Shown here: positions 19,745-28,303 of the stretch, in pieces
Layout of the letters: each line of letters begins with the position of its first letter
How positions within the stretch are numbered: position 1 is the stretch's first letter
Source of the DNA: a virus
Virus record (IMG/VR): IMGVR_UViG_3300023170_002429
Span: 1 to 33,842 of that record
DNA length: 33,842 nucleotides
Direction: 5' to 3' (one strand)
Notes under the pieces: generated by a model
Databases searched by the model: none
What the model was told of the DNA's origin: nothing
The model's input: the letters and a program-made list of their open reading frames with translations, nothing else
Program-made: the position numbers and the translations under genes

Positions 19745-20601
19745 TGAAAATTTTAAACTTAGGTTCTAGTGGGCAGATTGGTGCCTACCTTTCAGAGTAT
19801 CTTCGCAAGAAAGGTCATACTGTTATTGATTTCGATAAGAATGAAACTCCAAATCATGATTTGACTGTAATCCCAAATCAATATCTTGAGAACGCAATTG
19901 AGACTGCAGACTTTGTATTCTTCCTCGCATTTGATGTTGGTGGTTCACGTTATCTGAAGAAGTATCAACATACTTTTGATTTCATCAATAACAATACTCG
20001 TTTGATGGCCAATGTTTTTGGTCTTCTAGAGAAGTATAATAAGAGATTTGTCTTTGCATCATCTCAGATGAGTAACATGAGTTACTCTCCTTATGGTGTT
20101 ATGAAAAGAGTCGGTGAACTTTATACCACTGCACTGAAAGGACGGATCGTTAAGTTCTGGAATGTTTATGGTATTGAGAAAGATCACGAGAAGTCCCATG
20201 TTATTACTGACTTCATCCGTAAAGGATTTGAGGAAGGTGAGTTTGAGATGATGACCGATGGTACAGAAGAAAGACAGTTCTTGTATGCTGAGGATTGTTG
20301 TGAAGCTCTTGAGACTATCATGGAGAACTACACAGACTTCAAACCAGAAGATCCTCTTCATATCACTTCCTTCAGATCTACTTCAATTAAAGAAGTTGCT
20401 GAAACTATCCAAGGTCAGTTTAATCTCATCGGTAAATATGATGTAAGAATTAAACCAGGTCTTGCAAAAGATAGTGTTCAAATGGATAAGAGAAACGAAG
20501 CAGATACCTATATTACTGGATGGTGGGTGCCTAAGACTGGTATAGATAAGGGAATTGCTGCAGTCTTCAATGAAATGAAAAAGGAGTATGGCTATGTATA
20601 G
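19744..20601 (+). CDS. NAD-dependent sugar epimerase/dehydratase (WcaG-like SDR)
   Basis: The 285-residue product has GSSGQIG at residues 7-13, LAFDVGGSRY in place of the usual region after the third strand, FASSQMSNMSYSPYGVMKRV with catalytic Ser and Y117xxxK121, FWNVYG and TEERQFLYAEDCCEAL, typical of extended SDR enzymes acting on nucleotide sugars. It is slightly shorter than average (300-340). A reductase/epimerase step on the island's sugar is likely, and a WcaG-type GDP-fucose synthase role is possible but not shown. It overlaps the next gene by 8 bases. Confidence 0.75.
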   Translation: MKILNLGSSGQIGAYLSEYLRKKGHTVIDFDKNETPNHDLTVIPNQYLENAIETADFVFFLAFDVGGSRYLKKYQHTFDFINNNTRLMANVFGLLEKYNKRFVFASSQMSNMSYSPYGVMKRVGELYTTALKGRIVKFWNVYGIEKDHEKSHVITDFIRKGFEEGEFEMMTDGTEERQFLYAEDCCEALETIMENYTDFKPEDPLHITSFRSTSIKEVAETIQGQFNLIGKYDVRIKPGLAKDSVQMDKRNEADTYITGWWVPKTGIDKGIAAVFNEMKKEYGYV

Positions 20602-21223
20602 TCAGATTGATAACATTTTTCCAGAATTTAAAAACAGTAATACTTGTGATATCACAAGTTTTTCAAAAAAAATTATAGATCTCGAAGATGGTGATATTAT
20701 TGAGTTTGGTGTAGCTTCTGCACAAACTACGATAGAAATCGCTAGATTCAATTCCAGTCGTAAACTATTTGCTTTTGATCATTTCCAAGGACTTGAACAA
20801 TCTGCGAAACCCCTTCCCAGTCACGCTGGATGGCATGAAGGAGCATTTAGAGTTGGTGATCCAGATCACCCTTGGATTCCTGATTCTATCGAAGGTGTTT
20901 TCAAAAAGCTTGAACCCTATCCTAATGTGAATCTTTTTGTTGAGGATGTTCATGAGTTGAAAGATCCTTCTGAGTATGGTATCGGAAAAATTGTTGCGGT
21001 AAACATAGATGTCGATATTTACGAACCAACAGTTTCTTGCCTAAACTGGTTAAACAAATGTGATTGGGATAAACTTTATATTCGTTTTGATGATTGGCAT
21101 GGACATGAACCTCTATTTGATCACCACGAAAGACTTGCCGCAAAGGAATGGTTGGAAAGAACGGGGTATAACTATGATGTTCCAGAAAATGGACACGTTG
21201 GTGGAATGATTGTTTGGAGGTAA
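20594..21223 (+). CDS. TylF/macrocin-type O-methyltransferase-like protein
   Basis: ATG 20594 is preferred over 20588 because AGGAG at 20582-20586 is then correctly spaced; the product is 209 residues. IIEFGVASAQTTIEIA is the SAM-binding motif, FAFDHFQGLEQ the second strand, and VNIDVDIYEPTVSCLNWL plus IRFDDWHGHE match the Asp-rich metal-binding motifs of TylF-family sugar O-methyltransferases. It probably methylates a hydroxyl on a sugar. The first gene was an epimerase, and three methyltransferase-type genes occur in the island, so the final glycan may be methylated. Confidence 0.72.
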   Translation: MYSQIDNIFPEFKNSNTCDITSFSKKIIDLEDGDIIEFGVASAQTTIEIARFNSSRKLFAFDHFQGLEQSAKPLPSHAGWHEGAFRVGDPDHPWIPDSIEGVFKKLEPYPNVNLFVEDVHELKDPSEYGIGKIVAVNIDVDIYEPTVSCLNWLNKCDWDKLYIRFDDWHGHEPLFDHHERLAAKEWLERTGYNYDVPENGHVGGMIVWR

Positions 21224-21224
21224 A

Positions 21225-21440
21225 ATGAAACTATTGACCCTTGAAGACTACCAAAAGGCAGGTGAAACATTCTGGCCTAAGTATTGGTATATTTCCAAAG
21301 AGTTGGGGGAAGATGCAAAACCAGAAGACATTCTAAAAGTAATGGAAGCGGTCGGTGGTGTTGCTCTCAAACTTAAACTTGAAGAAGAAACGGCACCATT
21401 TGGATTTAACAAAAAGAAAGATGACGAAGTTCAAGATTAA
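21225..21440 (+). CDS. 71-residue small protein, unknown
   Basis: ATG 21225 follows a textbook GGAGGT ribosome-binding site in the end of the previous gene. The product (MKLLTLEDYQKAGETFWPKY at the start) is acidic and helical, with VMEAVGGVALKLKLEEE and a Lys-rich then Asp-rich tail. It overlaps the GT10 gene by 20 bases in another frame. The N-terminal EDYQKAGETFWPKYWYISKE pattern is unfamiliar to me; it may assist neighbouring enzymes. Confidence 0.65.
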   Translation: MKLLTLEDYQKAGETFWPKYWYISKELGEDAKPEDILKVMEAVGGVALKLKLEEETAPFGFNKKKDDEVQD

Positions 21441-22221
21441 TCTACACTGCAATGATTCACTAAAACCGTCTACATCTGATAAGAATACTTCTAAGTTTAC
21501 TGAGTGGGTTTATGATGGTTCTGGTGCAGTAAGTTTATATGTAAATCAAAGATCTTTAGATATATTTCAGGATATTTCTAATACTCCAAAGTATATTTGG
21601 CTACTTGAGTCTAAACAAATTGTTCAGAGTGTTTATGATTGGATTCTTGCAAACTATGACTTTGTTGCTTCCAGAGTGGACGGAATTTTTTCTCCCGATA
21701 AGGAACTTTGTGAAAAGTATCCAAAGTTTCAATATGCTTTGAGTAATGCAGCACCGTGGATTGAAGAACGAAAGATCTATGAAAAGACCAAACTGGTCTC
21801 TATGATCTCTTCAAATAAGGCTATGGTTCCTGGTCATCGTAAGAGACTTGAATTTGTAAACAAGTTTAGAGATCAAGTTGATCTTTATGGTCGTGGGTTC
21901 CGCGATCTTCCTAGAAAGGAAGAGGGTATGAAAGACTATATGTTCTCCGTGGCCGTAGAGAATGCCGTCTATGATACATACTTTACGGAGAAACTTACAG
22001 ATTGTTTCGCTACAGGGACAATTCCTGTTTTCTACGGATGTAGAGGAGTCACAGAATATTTCAACGAAGATGGAATTATATTCCTAGATGATGACTTTGA
22101 TGTTTCTACTTTGACAGAAGATCTTTATTATTCTAAAATGGATGCGATCAAAGACAACTTTGAACGTGCAAACAATCTGCCAGTGGCAGAAGATTACCTA
22201 TACGAAACTTATTGGAAATGA
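21421..22221 (+). CDS. GT10 (alpha-1,3/4-fucosyltransferase-family) glycosyltransferase
   Basis: The start is ATG 21421, inside the previous gene, giving 266 residues. The C-terminal half bears the GT10 donor-binding signature: GHRKRLEFVNKF, VDLYGRGF, then YMFSVAVENAVYDTYFTEKL and DCFATGTIPVFYGCRG followed by VTEYFNEDGIIFLDD, aligning with the FxLAFENSxxxDYVTEK...G.VPVY..P motif. GT10 enzymes use GDP-L-fucose; with GDP-mannose 3,5-epimerase upstream, GDP-L-galactose is a candidate donor. No membrane anchor is present. It overlaps the next gene by ATGA. Confidence 0.85.
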   Translation: MTKFKINLHCNDSLKPSTSDKNTSKFTEWVYDGSGAVSLYVNQRSLDIFQDISNTPKYIWLLESKQIVQSVYDWILANYDFVASRVDGIFSPDKELCEKYPKFQYALSNAAPWIEERKIYEKTKLVSMISSNKAMVPGHRKRLEFVNKFRDQVDLYGRGFRDLPRKEEGMKDYMFSVAVENAVYDTYFTEKLTDCFATGTIPVFYGCRGVTEYFNEDGIIFLDDDFDVSTLTEDLYYSKMDAIKDNFERANNLPVAEDYLYETYWK

Positions 22222-22994
22222 GTACATACAAAGGTTGGGAAGCAGAAGCTAAATATGCAAATGAATATCTAGATGCCTGTCGTAGTGCAGTTGCAGATGA
22301 TGATATCTTTGCAAGATTCAAATCATTGGAAGGATATAAACATATTCTAGAACATGTAACTCCACGTCAAGGTGCGGAGTATTTGCAACTTGCTTTGGAG
22401 ATGTCTGAGGAAGCTTTTTATAAAAATCTAAAAAAGTTTAAGGAAAACGATTCTATCGGAACTCCTGATACGTTTGCTTTTCCAGAAACGGGTAAAATCT
22501 CTCCCACTACAATCCGATACATCAAGAATGTATTTGAGATGGCTACTCTCTTAGGAGATGCACCAATCAGTCGTGTAGTAGAAGTTGGTGGCGGGTACGG
22601 TGGACTTTGCAAGACCTTGAGTGTGGTCTGTGATTTTGATGAATACGTTCTGGTTGATCTTCCAGAAGCAGTTGCAGTTCAAGAAAAATTTATTAGTAAC
22701 TTCCCAGAACTCCATAAGAAGTGTAAGTTCGTCAGTTGCGATGACGTAGAGGAAGTTAAGGACGTTGATCTGTTTATTAGTAACTATGCACTCTCTGAGT
22801 GTGATTACGATACCCAGGTGAATTACTATGATAAGTTGGTTGCAAATTCTAAGTTTGCTTATATTATCTACAACCTTGTCAACTTTAACGATTTCTACTA
22901 TAATAAATTTACCGAAAGGATGAGTGAACGGTTTGAGTTTACTACCGATAAGGACTACGAAAACACTGTTATTCTCGCAAAGGAAAAGAACTGA
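22218..22994 (+). CDS. Putative sugar O-methyltransferase
   Basis: ATG 22218 overlaps the GT10 stop; a frame start six bases upstream is less likely. The 258-residue product has TIRYIKNVFEMATLLG then SRVVEVGGGYGGLCKTL, a SAM-binding motif, VLVDLPEAVAVQEKFI as the second strand, and DLFISNYALSECDYDTQVNY. The ETGK/SPTTIRY and EVGGGYGGLCK pattern is that of the putative sugar O-methyltransferases found in polysaccharide clusters. It shares a base with the nadE start. Confidence 0.72.
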   Translation: MSTYKGWEAEAKYANEYLDACRSAVADDDIFARFKSLEGYKHILEHVTPRQGAEYLQLALEMSEEAFYKNLKKFKENDSIGTPDTFAFPETGKISPTTIRYIKNVFEMATLLGDAPISRVVEVGGGYGGLCKTLSVVCDFDEYVLVDLPEAVAVQEKFISNFPELHKKCKFVSCDDVEEVKDVDLFISNYALSECDYDTQVNYYDKLVANSKFAYIIYNLVNFNDFYYNKFTERMSERFEFTTDKDYENTVILAKEKN

Positions 22995-23782
22995 TGAATC
23001 GTATTCATGACTATGATGAATTAGAAGATCGGATTGTAAAATGGATCTCAGACTACTGTCTCTATTATAAAATCAAGAATCTAGTCGTAGGAATCTCTGG
23101 AGGAATTGATTCTTCAGTTGTTTCTACTCTCTGTGCATTGACTGGTATCAAAACCTATGTGGTTGGAATGCCTATCAATCAACTAGAGAATCAAGAGTCA
23201 TTGTCTGATGCTCATGGTCAGTGGTTAACTTCAAAGTTTAATAACGTGGAGTTTATGAAAACTGACATGAGTCAAGTTTATGATTCGTTCCTACAGACAG
23301 TATCCAATGATATCGGTGAACGGTTCGCAACTAATACTCTTGCACAAGCTAACACTCGTTCCCGTATCCGCATGGTAACTCTTTATCAGGTTGCAGGATC
23401 TGTTGGTGGTATCGTCGTTGGTACTGGTAATAAGGTTGAAGATTATGGTGTAGGTTTCTACACTAAGTATGGTGATGGTGGTATTGATATTGCTCCTATT
23501 GCTGATCTTTATAAGACGGAAGTGTGGAGACTTGGTGAACATCTAGGTGTTGATGAGAGAATCATCTCTGCTGCACCTACTGATGGTCTCTGGGATGATG
23601 GTCGCACTGATGAAGATCAGATCGGAACTTCTTATAGTATGCTTGAGTGGGTTATGGAGAAGGGTCTAACTGAAGATCCACTCTTCCTGAATGAAGAACA
23701 GACTAATGCAATCAATGTGTATCAGAAGTTCCACTCGCAAAACAAACATAAGATGGTAGAAATTCCCACATTCAAACTATGA
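22994..23782 (+). CDS. nadE: NAD+ synthetase, ammonia-dependent type
   Basis: The 262-residue product has the ATP-pyrophosphatase loop SGGIDSS at 35-41, NTRSRIRMVTLYQVA, VVGTGNKVEDYGVGFYTKYG, the GGIDIAPIADLYKTEVWRL stretch and APTDGLWDDGRTDEDQIG, together diagnostic of NadE, which amidates deamido-NAD+ to NAD+. No glutaminase domain is present. It lies in the middle of a glycan island, between a methyltransferase and a UDP-glucose dehydrogenase gene, overlapping both. Supplying NAD+ for the dehydrogenase and epimerases is the simplest reading; general NAD restoration in infected cells, including after NAD-depleting defences, is the other. Confidence 0.92.
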   Translation: MNRIHDYDELEDRIVKWISDYCLYYKIKNLVVGISGGIDSSVVSTLCALTGIKTYVVGMPINQLENQESLSDAHGQWLTSKFNNVEFMKTDMSQVYDSFLQTVSNDIGERFATNTLAQANTRSRIRMVTLYQVAGSVGGIVVGTGNKVEDYGVGFYTKYGDGGIDIAPIADLYKTEVWRLGEHLGVDERIISAAPTDGLWDDGRTDEDQIGTSYSMLEWVMEKGLTEDPLFLNEEQTNAINVYQKFHSQNKHKMVEIPTFKL

Positions 23783-24891
23783 AAATTGGACTAATCGGAG
23801 CAGGAAGACTTGGTATCTGTTTCGCACTTCTCTTGGAGGGTGCGGGATATGATGTTTTAGTTTCGGATATTAGGGAGGATTATGTAGATGGTCTTAATAA
23901 AAGAATCATTTCTACTAATGAGCCTTCTGTACAAGAACTTCTTAGTAAATCTGTAAAATTTGAAGCAACGACAGATAATAGGAGAGTCATTAAAGAGTGT
24001 GATATAATCTATACATTAGTTGCAACTCCATCATTGCCTGATGGAAGTTATGATGTGAGTGCTGTATGGAAAGTCATTGAGGATATTCAGTCTTGTGAAT
24101 TTGAATTGGATGGGAAAAGTTTTGTTGTAGGATGTACAACCAATCCAGGAGACTGTGAACTATTCCAAACAGAACTCAATCCATATGGAGTTGATGTTTA
24201 CTACAATCCAGAGTTTATCGCACAAGGATCAATTATCAGAGACTTGGAAAATGCCGATATGGTTTTGATAGGAGGCCAAGGTAAACATCTTGAAGATCTT
24301 ATTGGAATATACAATGGAATTCAGGTTACTAAACCTTCTATTTCTGTTATGTCAACTTCATCTGCTGAAATAGTTAAAATTGCAGTTAACTGTTTCATGA
24401 CTACTAAGATTAGTTTTGCAAATATGATTGGTGAGGTTCTTGTTCTTTCTGGACTTGAAGATGAAATTGATTCTGTTCTTTCCTCTATCGCAAGTGATAC
24501 TAGAATTGGAAACAAATACATGAAGTATGGATTTGGTTTTGGTGGTCCTTGTTTACCCAGAGACAATAGAGCCTTTGGTAAATATGCAGAGAAATTGGGA
24601 TTGAAATATAATCTTGGTACAACTACGGATGATTTTAATAATGAACATGCAAAGTTTTTGAAAGAGTATTTCATTAGAAAAAATGACAGGAACTTGCCAT
24701 TTGCTTTTCATTACATTTCCTATAAAGGAGGAACAGATATTCTTACCGAAAGTCAACAATATCGTTTGTGTCTAGATTTGTTAGATTCTGGATATAAAGT
24801 TTATGTTGTTGAAGATTATGTAAAAACTCAAAGTGATGGTAGAATAATCTTTGGCATTCCCAATGAAGAAGTATTTTGGATTGAATTATGA
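23779..24891 (+). CDS. UDP-glucose/GDP-mannose dehydrogenase family protein
   Basis: The 370-residue product has the N-terminal NAD-binding motif GLIGAGRLGICFALLL, TNEPSVQELL, TLVATPSLPDG, YNPEFIAQGSIIRDLENADM, and the catalytic Cys near residue 258 in FGFGGPCLPRDNRAF. This set identifies the UDP-glucose 6-dehydrogenase family, which oxidises a nucleotide sugar to its uronic acid with two NAD+. It is shorter than typical bacterial enzymes (about 390-440), mostly at the C-terminal domain. Which nucleotide sugar is used is not certain. Its NAD+ demand fits the nadE gene directly upstream. Confidence 0.85.
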   Translation: MKIGLIGAGRLGICFALLLEGAGYDVLVSDIREDYVDGLNKRIISTNEPSVQELLSKSVKFEATTDNRRVIKECDIIYTLVATPSLPDGSYDVSAVWKVIEDIQSCEFELDGKSFVVGCTTNPGDCELFQTELNPYGVDVYYNPEFIAQGSIIRDLENADMVLIGGQGKHLEDLIGIYNGIQVTKPSISVMSTSSAEIVKIAVNCFMTTKISFANMIGEVLVLSGLEDEIDSVLSSIASDTRIGNKYMKYGFGFGGPCLPRDNRAFGKYAEKLGLKYNLGTTTDDFNNEHAKFLKEYFIRKNDRNLPFAFHYISYKGGTDILTESQQYRLCLDLLDSGYKVYVVEDYVKTQSDGRIIFGIPNEEVFWIEL

Positions 24892-25748
24892 TTGGTTACA
24901 ATAGATTGGGTAGTAATGGTCGTCTGGGAAACCAGATGTTTCAGTATGCAGCTTTAAGAGGTATCGCTTCTAAACGTGGATATGATTTTTGTATTCCACC
25001 AGAAGATTATAATCATAAAGATAATTACGGACTTTTTGAAACCTTTAAACTCTCAAATGTTAAGGATTCCAACATAGGTTTTGTTGGAGATCAATATATA
25101 CAAGAGAATGATCATTGTTTTATTTCAGAATTTTTTGATCAATGTCCAGACAATGTAAGTCTTGACGGATACTTCCAAACAGAAAAGTATTTTGCACACA
25201 TTAAAGATGAAATACTGGAAGACTTCACGTTTAGAGAAGACTATCTCACTCCTTGTATGGAGTACATTGATAGCTTGGATGATGCTCCTATTTTCCTGCA
25301 TATTCGTCAGTCTGACAACATCGGCAGAGAAGAGTACCATCCCATCCTCCCTATCTCATATTTTGAAGACGCGCTAAAAGAATTCCCTGAAGATACTCCT
25401 TGTTTCGTCTTTACTGATGACATGGAGTGGTGTAAGTCTCAAGAGTTCTTTAAACAGGATCGTTTTCTGTTTAACGAAAGTAACGGAAGATATTCTTATA
25501 AAAATATTGATGGTACTGGAAAACTACAAAATACTTTACTTCCTCAAGTAGATCTTTGTTTAATGAGTCTCTGTTCTGGTGCTATTATCGCAAACTCATC
25601 GTTCTCCTGGTGGGGAGCATGGTTGCAAAATGATCGTGGTAAGGTAGTTGCACCAGATCCTAAGAAGTGGTTTGGTACTGCAATGACTCACCTAGATACA
25701 TCAGACATCGTGCCTGATCGTTGGACTATTCAAGAGTGGAGTAAGTAA
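24888..25748 (+). CDS. GT11 glycosyltransferase (alpha-1,2-fucosyltransferase family), copy 1
   Basis: The 286-residue product has the GT11 start NGRLGNQMFQYAALRGIA, a central DGYFQTEKYF, IFLHIRQSDNIG at the position of the family's HxRRxD motif, VFTDDMEWC, and the C-terminal LCSGAIIANSSFSWWGAWL. GT11 enzymes transfer L-fucose from GDP-L-fucose in alpha-1,2 linkage. This copy differs from the two others in having HIRQSD rather than HVRRG[DS], so one Arg of the GDP-binding motif is replaced by Gln. It overlaps ugd-like and GT11 copy 2 by a few bases. Donor GDP-L-fucose or GDP-L-galactose is inferred. Confidence 0.85.
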   Translation: MIGYNRLGSNGRLGNQMFQYAALRGIASKRGYDFCIPPEDYNHKDNYGLFETFKLSNVKDSNIGFVGDQYIQENDHCFISEFFDQCPDNVSLDGYFQTEKYFAHIKDEILEDFTFREDYLTPCMEYIDSLDDAPIFLHIRQSDNIGREEYHPILPISYFEDALKEFPEDTPCFVFTDDMEWCKSQEFFKQDRFLFNESNGRYSYKNIDGTGKLQNTLLPQVDLCLMSLCSGAIIANSSFSWWGAWLQNDRGKVVAPDPKKWFGTAMTHLDTSDIVPDRWTIQEWSK

Positions 25749-26644
25749 TGGCTGTATCATTTAAAGGACTTGGTAACGAGGGGCGCCTCGGAAACCAAAT
25801 GTTTCAATACGCATTTATCCGTGGTCTCGCTGCAAATCGTGGAATGGACTGGATGATTCCTGGCCCAGAAGCAGATAGACTGGATAATTATGGTTTGTTT
25901 GACGCATTTGAACTTACTAATTGTGATCTAAATAAGAACACTGGAGAACCCTTCTACAAGACTGTAGAGTATAGGGAAATGCACTTTAATGAAGATATCT
26001 TCAATAATTGCCAAGACAATACGAACTTTTCTGGTATCTTCCAAACGGAAAGGTATTTCGAGGCCATCACCTCGTCTATCCGTGAGGATTTCACTTTTAA
26101 AAGAGCGTATACGGAACCGTGTCAAGAGTTTATTGATTCTCTTGGCGGAAGGGATAATTGTATCTTCTTGCATGTTCGTAGAGGTTCTCCAAATCTTACT
26201 GGTAGGAGAGGTGAGAAGTGGTCTTACCAGATGGTGCAGGAATACCATCCACTCTGTAAAGCTGACTATTATCTTGAAGCTCTAAAACAATTCCCAGAAG
26301 ATAAAAATGTGATTGTTGTTTCCGATCTTATTGATTGGTGCAAACGCCAAGAGTGGTTACAAGGTGATAGGTTCCACTTCTCTGATTCATCTTATGAAAC
26401 CTTCGGAGACGGTGCTGCCGTCCCCTACATTGACCTTTGTCTTATGAGTCTGTGTGGTGGTGCGATTATTGCTAACTCTTCTCTGAGTTGGTGGGGAGCA
26501 TGGTTGCAAGGGGATATCGGTAAAGTTGTTGTTCCCGACCCTTGGTTTGGTCCTGCATACGCACACTACAACATGAAGGATATGATCCCTGAGAGATGGG
26601 TGAAGATTCATAATGACCCATCTCCCGTCGCTATAGAAGAATGA
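25748..26644 (+). CDS. GT11 glycosyltransferase, copy 2
   Basis: The 298-residue product repeats the GT11 pattern: EGRLGNQMFQYAFIRGLA, FSGIFQTERYF, CIFLHVRRGSPNLTGRRG, VIVVSDLIDWC, and LCGGAIIANSSLSWWGAWL. The HVRRG motif is intact, followed by Ser-Pro-Asn instead of Asp. It is the longest of the three paralogues. It directly follows copy 1, sharing one base, which suggests tandem duplication and divergence. DNA in parts of this gene is more GC-rich than in copy 1. Confidence 0.87.
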   Translation: MAVSFKGLGNEGRLGNQMFQYAFIRGLAANRGMDWMIPGPEADRLDNYGLFDAFELTNCDLNKNTGEPFYKTVEYREMHFNEDIFNNCQDNTNFSGIFQTERYFEAITSSIREDFTFKRAYTEPCQEFIDSLGGRDNCIFLHVRRGSPNLTGRRGEKWSYQMVQEYHPLCKADYYLEALKQFPEDKNVIVVSDLIDWCKRQEWLQGDRFHFSDSSYETFGDGAAVPYIDLCLMSLCGGAIIANSSLSWWGAWLQGDIGKVVVPDPWFGPAYAHYNMKDMIPERWVKIHNDPSPVAIEE

Positions 26645-27462
26645 ACGATTTAACTTTCCTACTACCGTGTAGAATCGAGTCTGAAGATAGACTTAGAAAT
26701 GTTATTACATCTGTAACATATCTCCTAAAAAATTTCCCAGAGTCTAAAGTCCTTATAAAGGAAGTAGATACACACTCACACTTTAAGTTTAGAGCACTTC
26801 CTGAAATTAAAAAATATGTGAACACTAATATGTTGACACATATTTTTGAAGAATCTGGAGATAAGTTTTTTCATAAGACAAGGATTCTTAATGATTTGCT
26901 GGTTGCTTCAGATACTGGAGTAGTTTATAATTACGATGTAGACGTAGTTCTTCCCAAGTCTAGTTATGAAACTGCATATAATCTAATCAAAAGTGATAGA
27001 CTTGATGCGGTTTATCCTTTTGGATGTGGTGCTTATGTTTGGTGTGTCAATTATCCTGCTCCGGCTTTTAATCAATTCTTAGATTCCAATTTTGATTTTT
27101 CAGTATTGGATGAGTATAAATTCAAACTTCCATCCACAATTGGTTGGGGACAAATGCTTAAGAGAGACGTTGAGATTAAAGTAGGACTCTGGAATGAAAA
27201 TTTTCTTTCTTGGGGAGCAGAAGATTGTGAATTCTACTATAGACTAAATGCTCTGGGATTTAAAGTTGGTAGAGTAAATGATGTAATCTATCATTTTGAA
27301 CATGGTAGAACATTCAATTCTCACTACAATAATCCAAAGTTTATGGATAATCATAATCTATGGCAAAATATTAGAACTTGGGATGCAGAAAAACTAGTAC
27401 AGTATTATGAACAACAACCTTACATTAGACAACGGGGAGAACAATTAAATGTTGGCGTTTAA
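26641..27462 (+). CDS. GT2/GT7-like glycosyltransferase
   Basis: The 273-residue product has FLLPCRIESEDRLRNVITS at the start, typical of GT-A transferases that begin with an LxPxRxE strand, then VYNYDVDVVLP with a DxD metal motif near residue 100, and GWGQMLKRDV, SWGAEDCEFYYRLNALGF with the WGxEDxEFxxR motif of the galactosyltransferase C-terminal (GT7-like) domain, ending VIYHFEHGR. It probably adds a hexose to the growing glycan. It sits between GT11 copies 2 and 3, with overlaps to each. Confidence 0.75.
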   Translation: MNDLTFLLPCRIESEDRLRNVITSVTYLLKNFPESKVLIKEVDTHSHFKFRALPEIKKYVNTNMLTHIFEESGDKFFHKTRILNDLLVASDTGVVYNYDVDVVLPKSSYETAYNLIKSDRLDAVYPFGCGAYVWCVNYPAPAFNQFLDSNFDFSVLDEYKFKLPSTIGWGQMLKRDVEIKVGLWNENFLSWGAEDCEFYYRLNALGFKVGRVNDVIYHFEHGRTFNSHYNNPKFMDNHNLWQNIRTWDAEKLVQYYEQQPYIRQRGEQLNVGV

Positions 27463-28303
27463 TCATCTTGGTAACATTGGTCGTTTAGGGAACCAAATGT
27501 TCCAGTATGCAGCATTAAGAGGTATTGCTGCAGCAAAAGGATATGATTGGTGTATTCCACCTTTCGGAATTTCTAGAGTTGATAATTATAGTCTTGCAAA
27601 TTGTTTCCTAATGGATGATGTCAAGTCTACCAATCAATATATTCTAGATCGTGGTCATGCTCCTATCGTTCAGGAACGTGGATTCAATTTTGATCAGGAA
27701 CTTCTTCAATTGTGTCCAAATGATGTTTCCATTCATGGATTTTTTCAGACGGAAAAGTACTTTGCACATATTAAAGATACTATTCGTAGTGAATTTACTT
27801 TCCATGATGATCTAACAAATCCAGTAAAAGAATTTGTAGATCAACTAAATGATCCCATTTTCTTGCATGTTCGTCGTGGTGATCCCAACCTTGTTGATGC
27901 TCGTGGATTTAAATGGGCATATACAGAATGTTCGGATCAACATCCTCCCCAACCTCTAGAGTACTACGAAAAGGCACTTGAACTCTTCCCAGAGGATCAA
28001 GAAGTTATTGTTGTCTCAGATTCGCCTGAGTGGGTTATGGAACAAGAAATTTTTAAACCAGATAGATTTTACGTTTCTACTCCAGAAGAGAAATATCCAG
28101 ATGGATCCTATACTCCATATGTTGACCTTTGTATTATGGCGAATTGTAAAGGTGGTATTATTGCAAACTCTACTTTGTCTTGGTGGGGTGCTTGGTTGCA
28201 GAATGGTGCTGGCAAGATTGTAGCCCCTAAAATGTGGTTTGGTCCTGCATACGCACAAAACGATACTAGTGATCTTTATTGCGAAGGTTGGGAAGTTATT
28301 TGA
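27449..28303 (+). CDS. GT11 glycosyltransferase, copy 3
   Basis: The 284-residue product shows the GT11 pattern again: IGRLGNQMFQYAALRGIA, IHGFFQTEKYFAHIKD, IFLHVRRGDPNLVD, VIVVSDSPEWV, and CKGGIIANSTLSWWGAWL. It carries the most canonical HVRRGD motif of the three, and its N-terminal half resembles copy 1 more closely (YAALRGIA, FQTEKYFAHIKD) while the centre resembles copy 2 (HVRRG-PN). It overlaps the GT2-like gene by 14 bases and shares a base with the GT25 gene. Confidence 0.87.
   Translation: MLAFNHLGNIGRLGNQMFQYAALRGIAAAKGYDWCIPPFGISRVDNYSLANCFLMDDVKSTNQYILDRGHAPIVQERGFNFDQELLQLCPNDVSIHGFFQTEKYFAHIKDTIRSEFTFHDDLTNPVKEFVDQLNDPIFLHVRRGDPNLVDARGFKWAYTECSDQHPPQPLEYYEKALELFPEDQEVIVVSDSPEWVMEQEIFKPDRFYVSTPEEKYPDGSYTPYVDLCIMANCKGGIIANSTLSWWGAWLQNGAGKIVAPKMWFGPAYAQNDTSDLYCEGWEVI

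Noticed and set aside
22994-23782. PP-loop protein considered as a sugar amidotransferase (WbpG type) because of the glycan context
   Set aside because: The GTGNKVEDYGVGFYTKYG and PTDGLWDDGRTDEDQIG motifs are those of NAD synthetase, not of WbpG-type enzymes.
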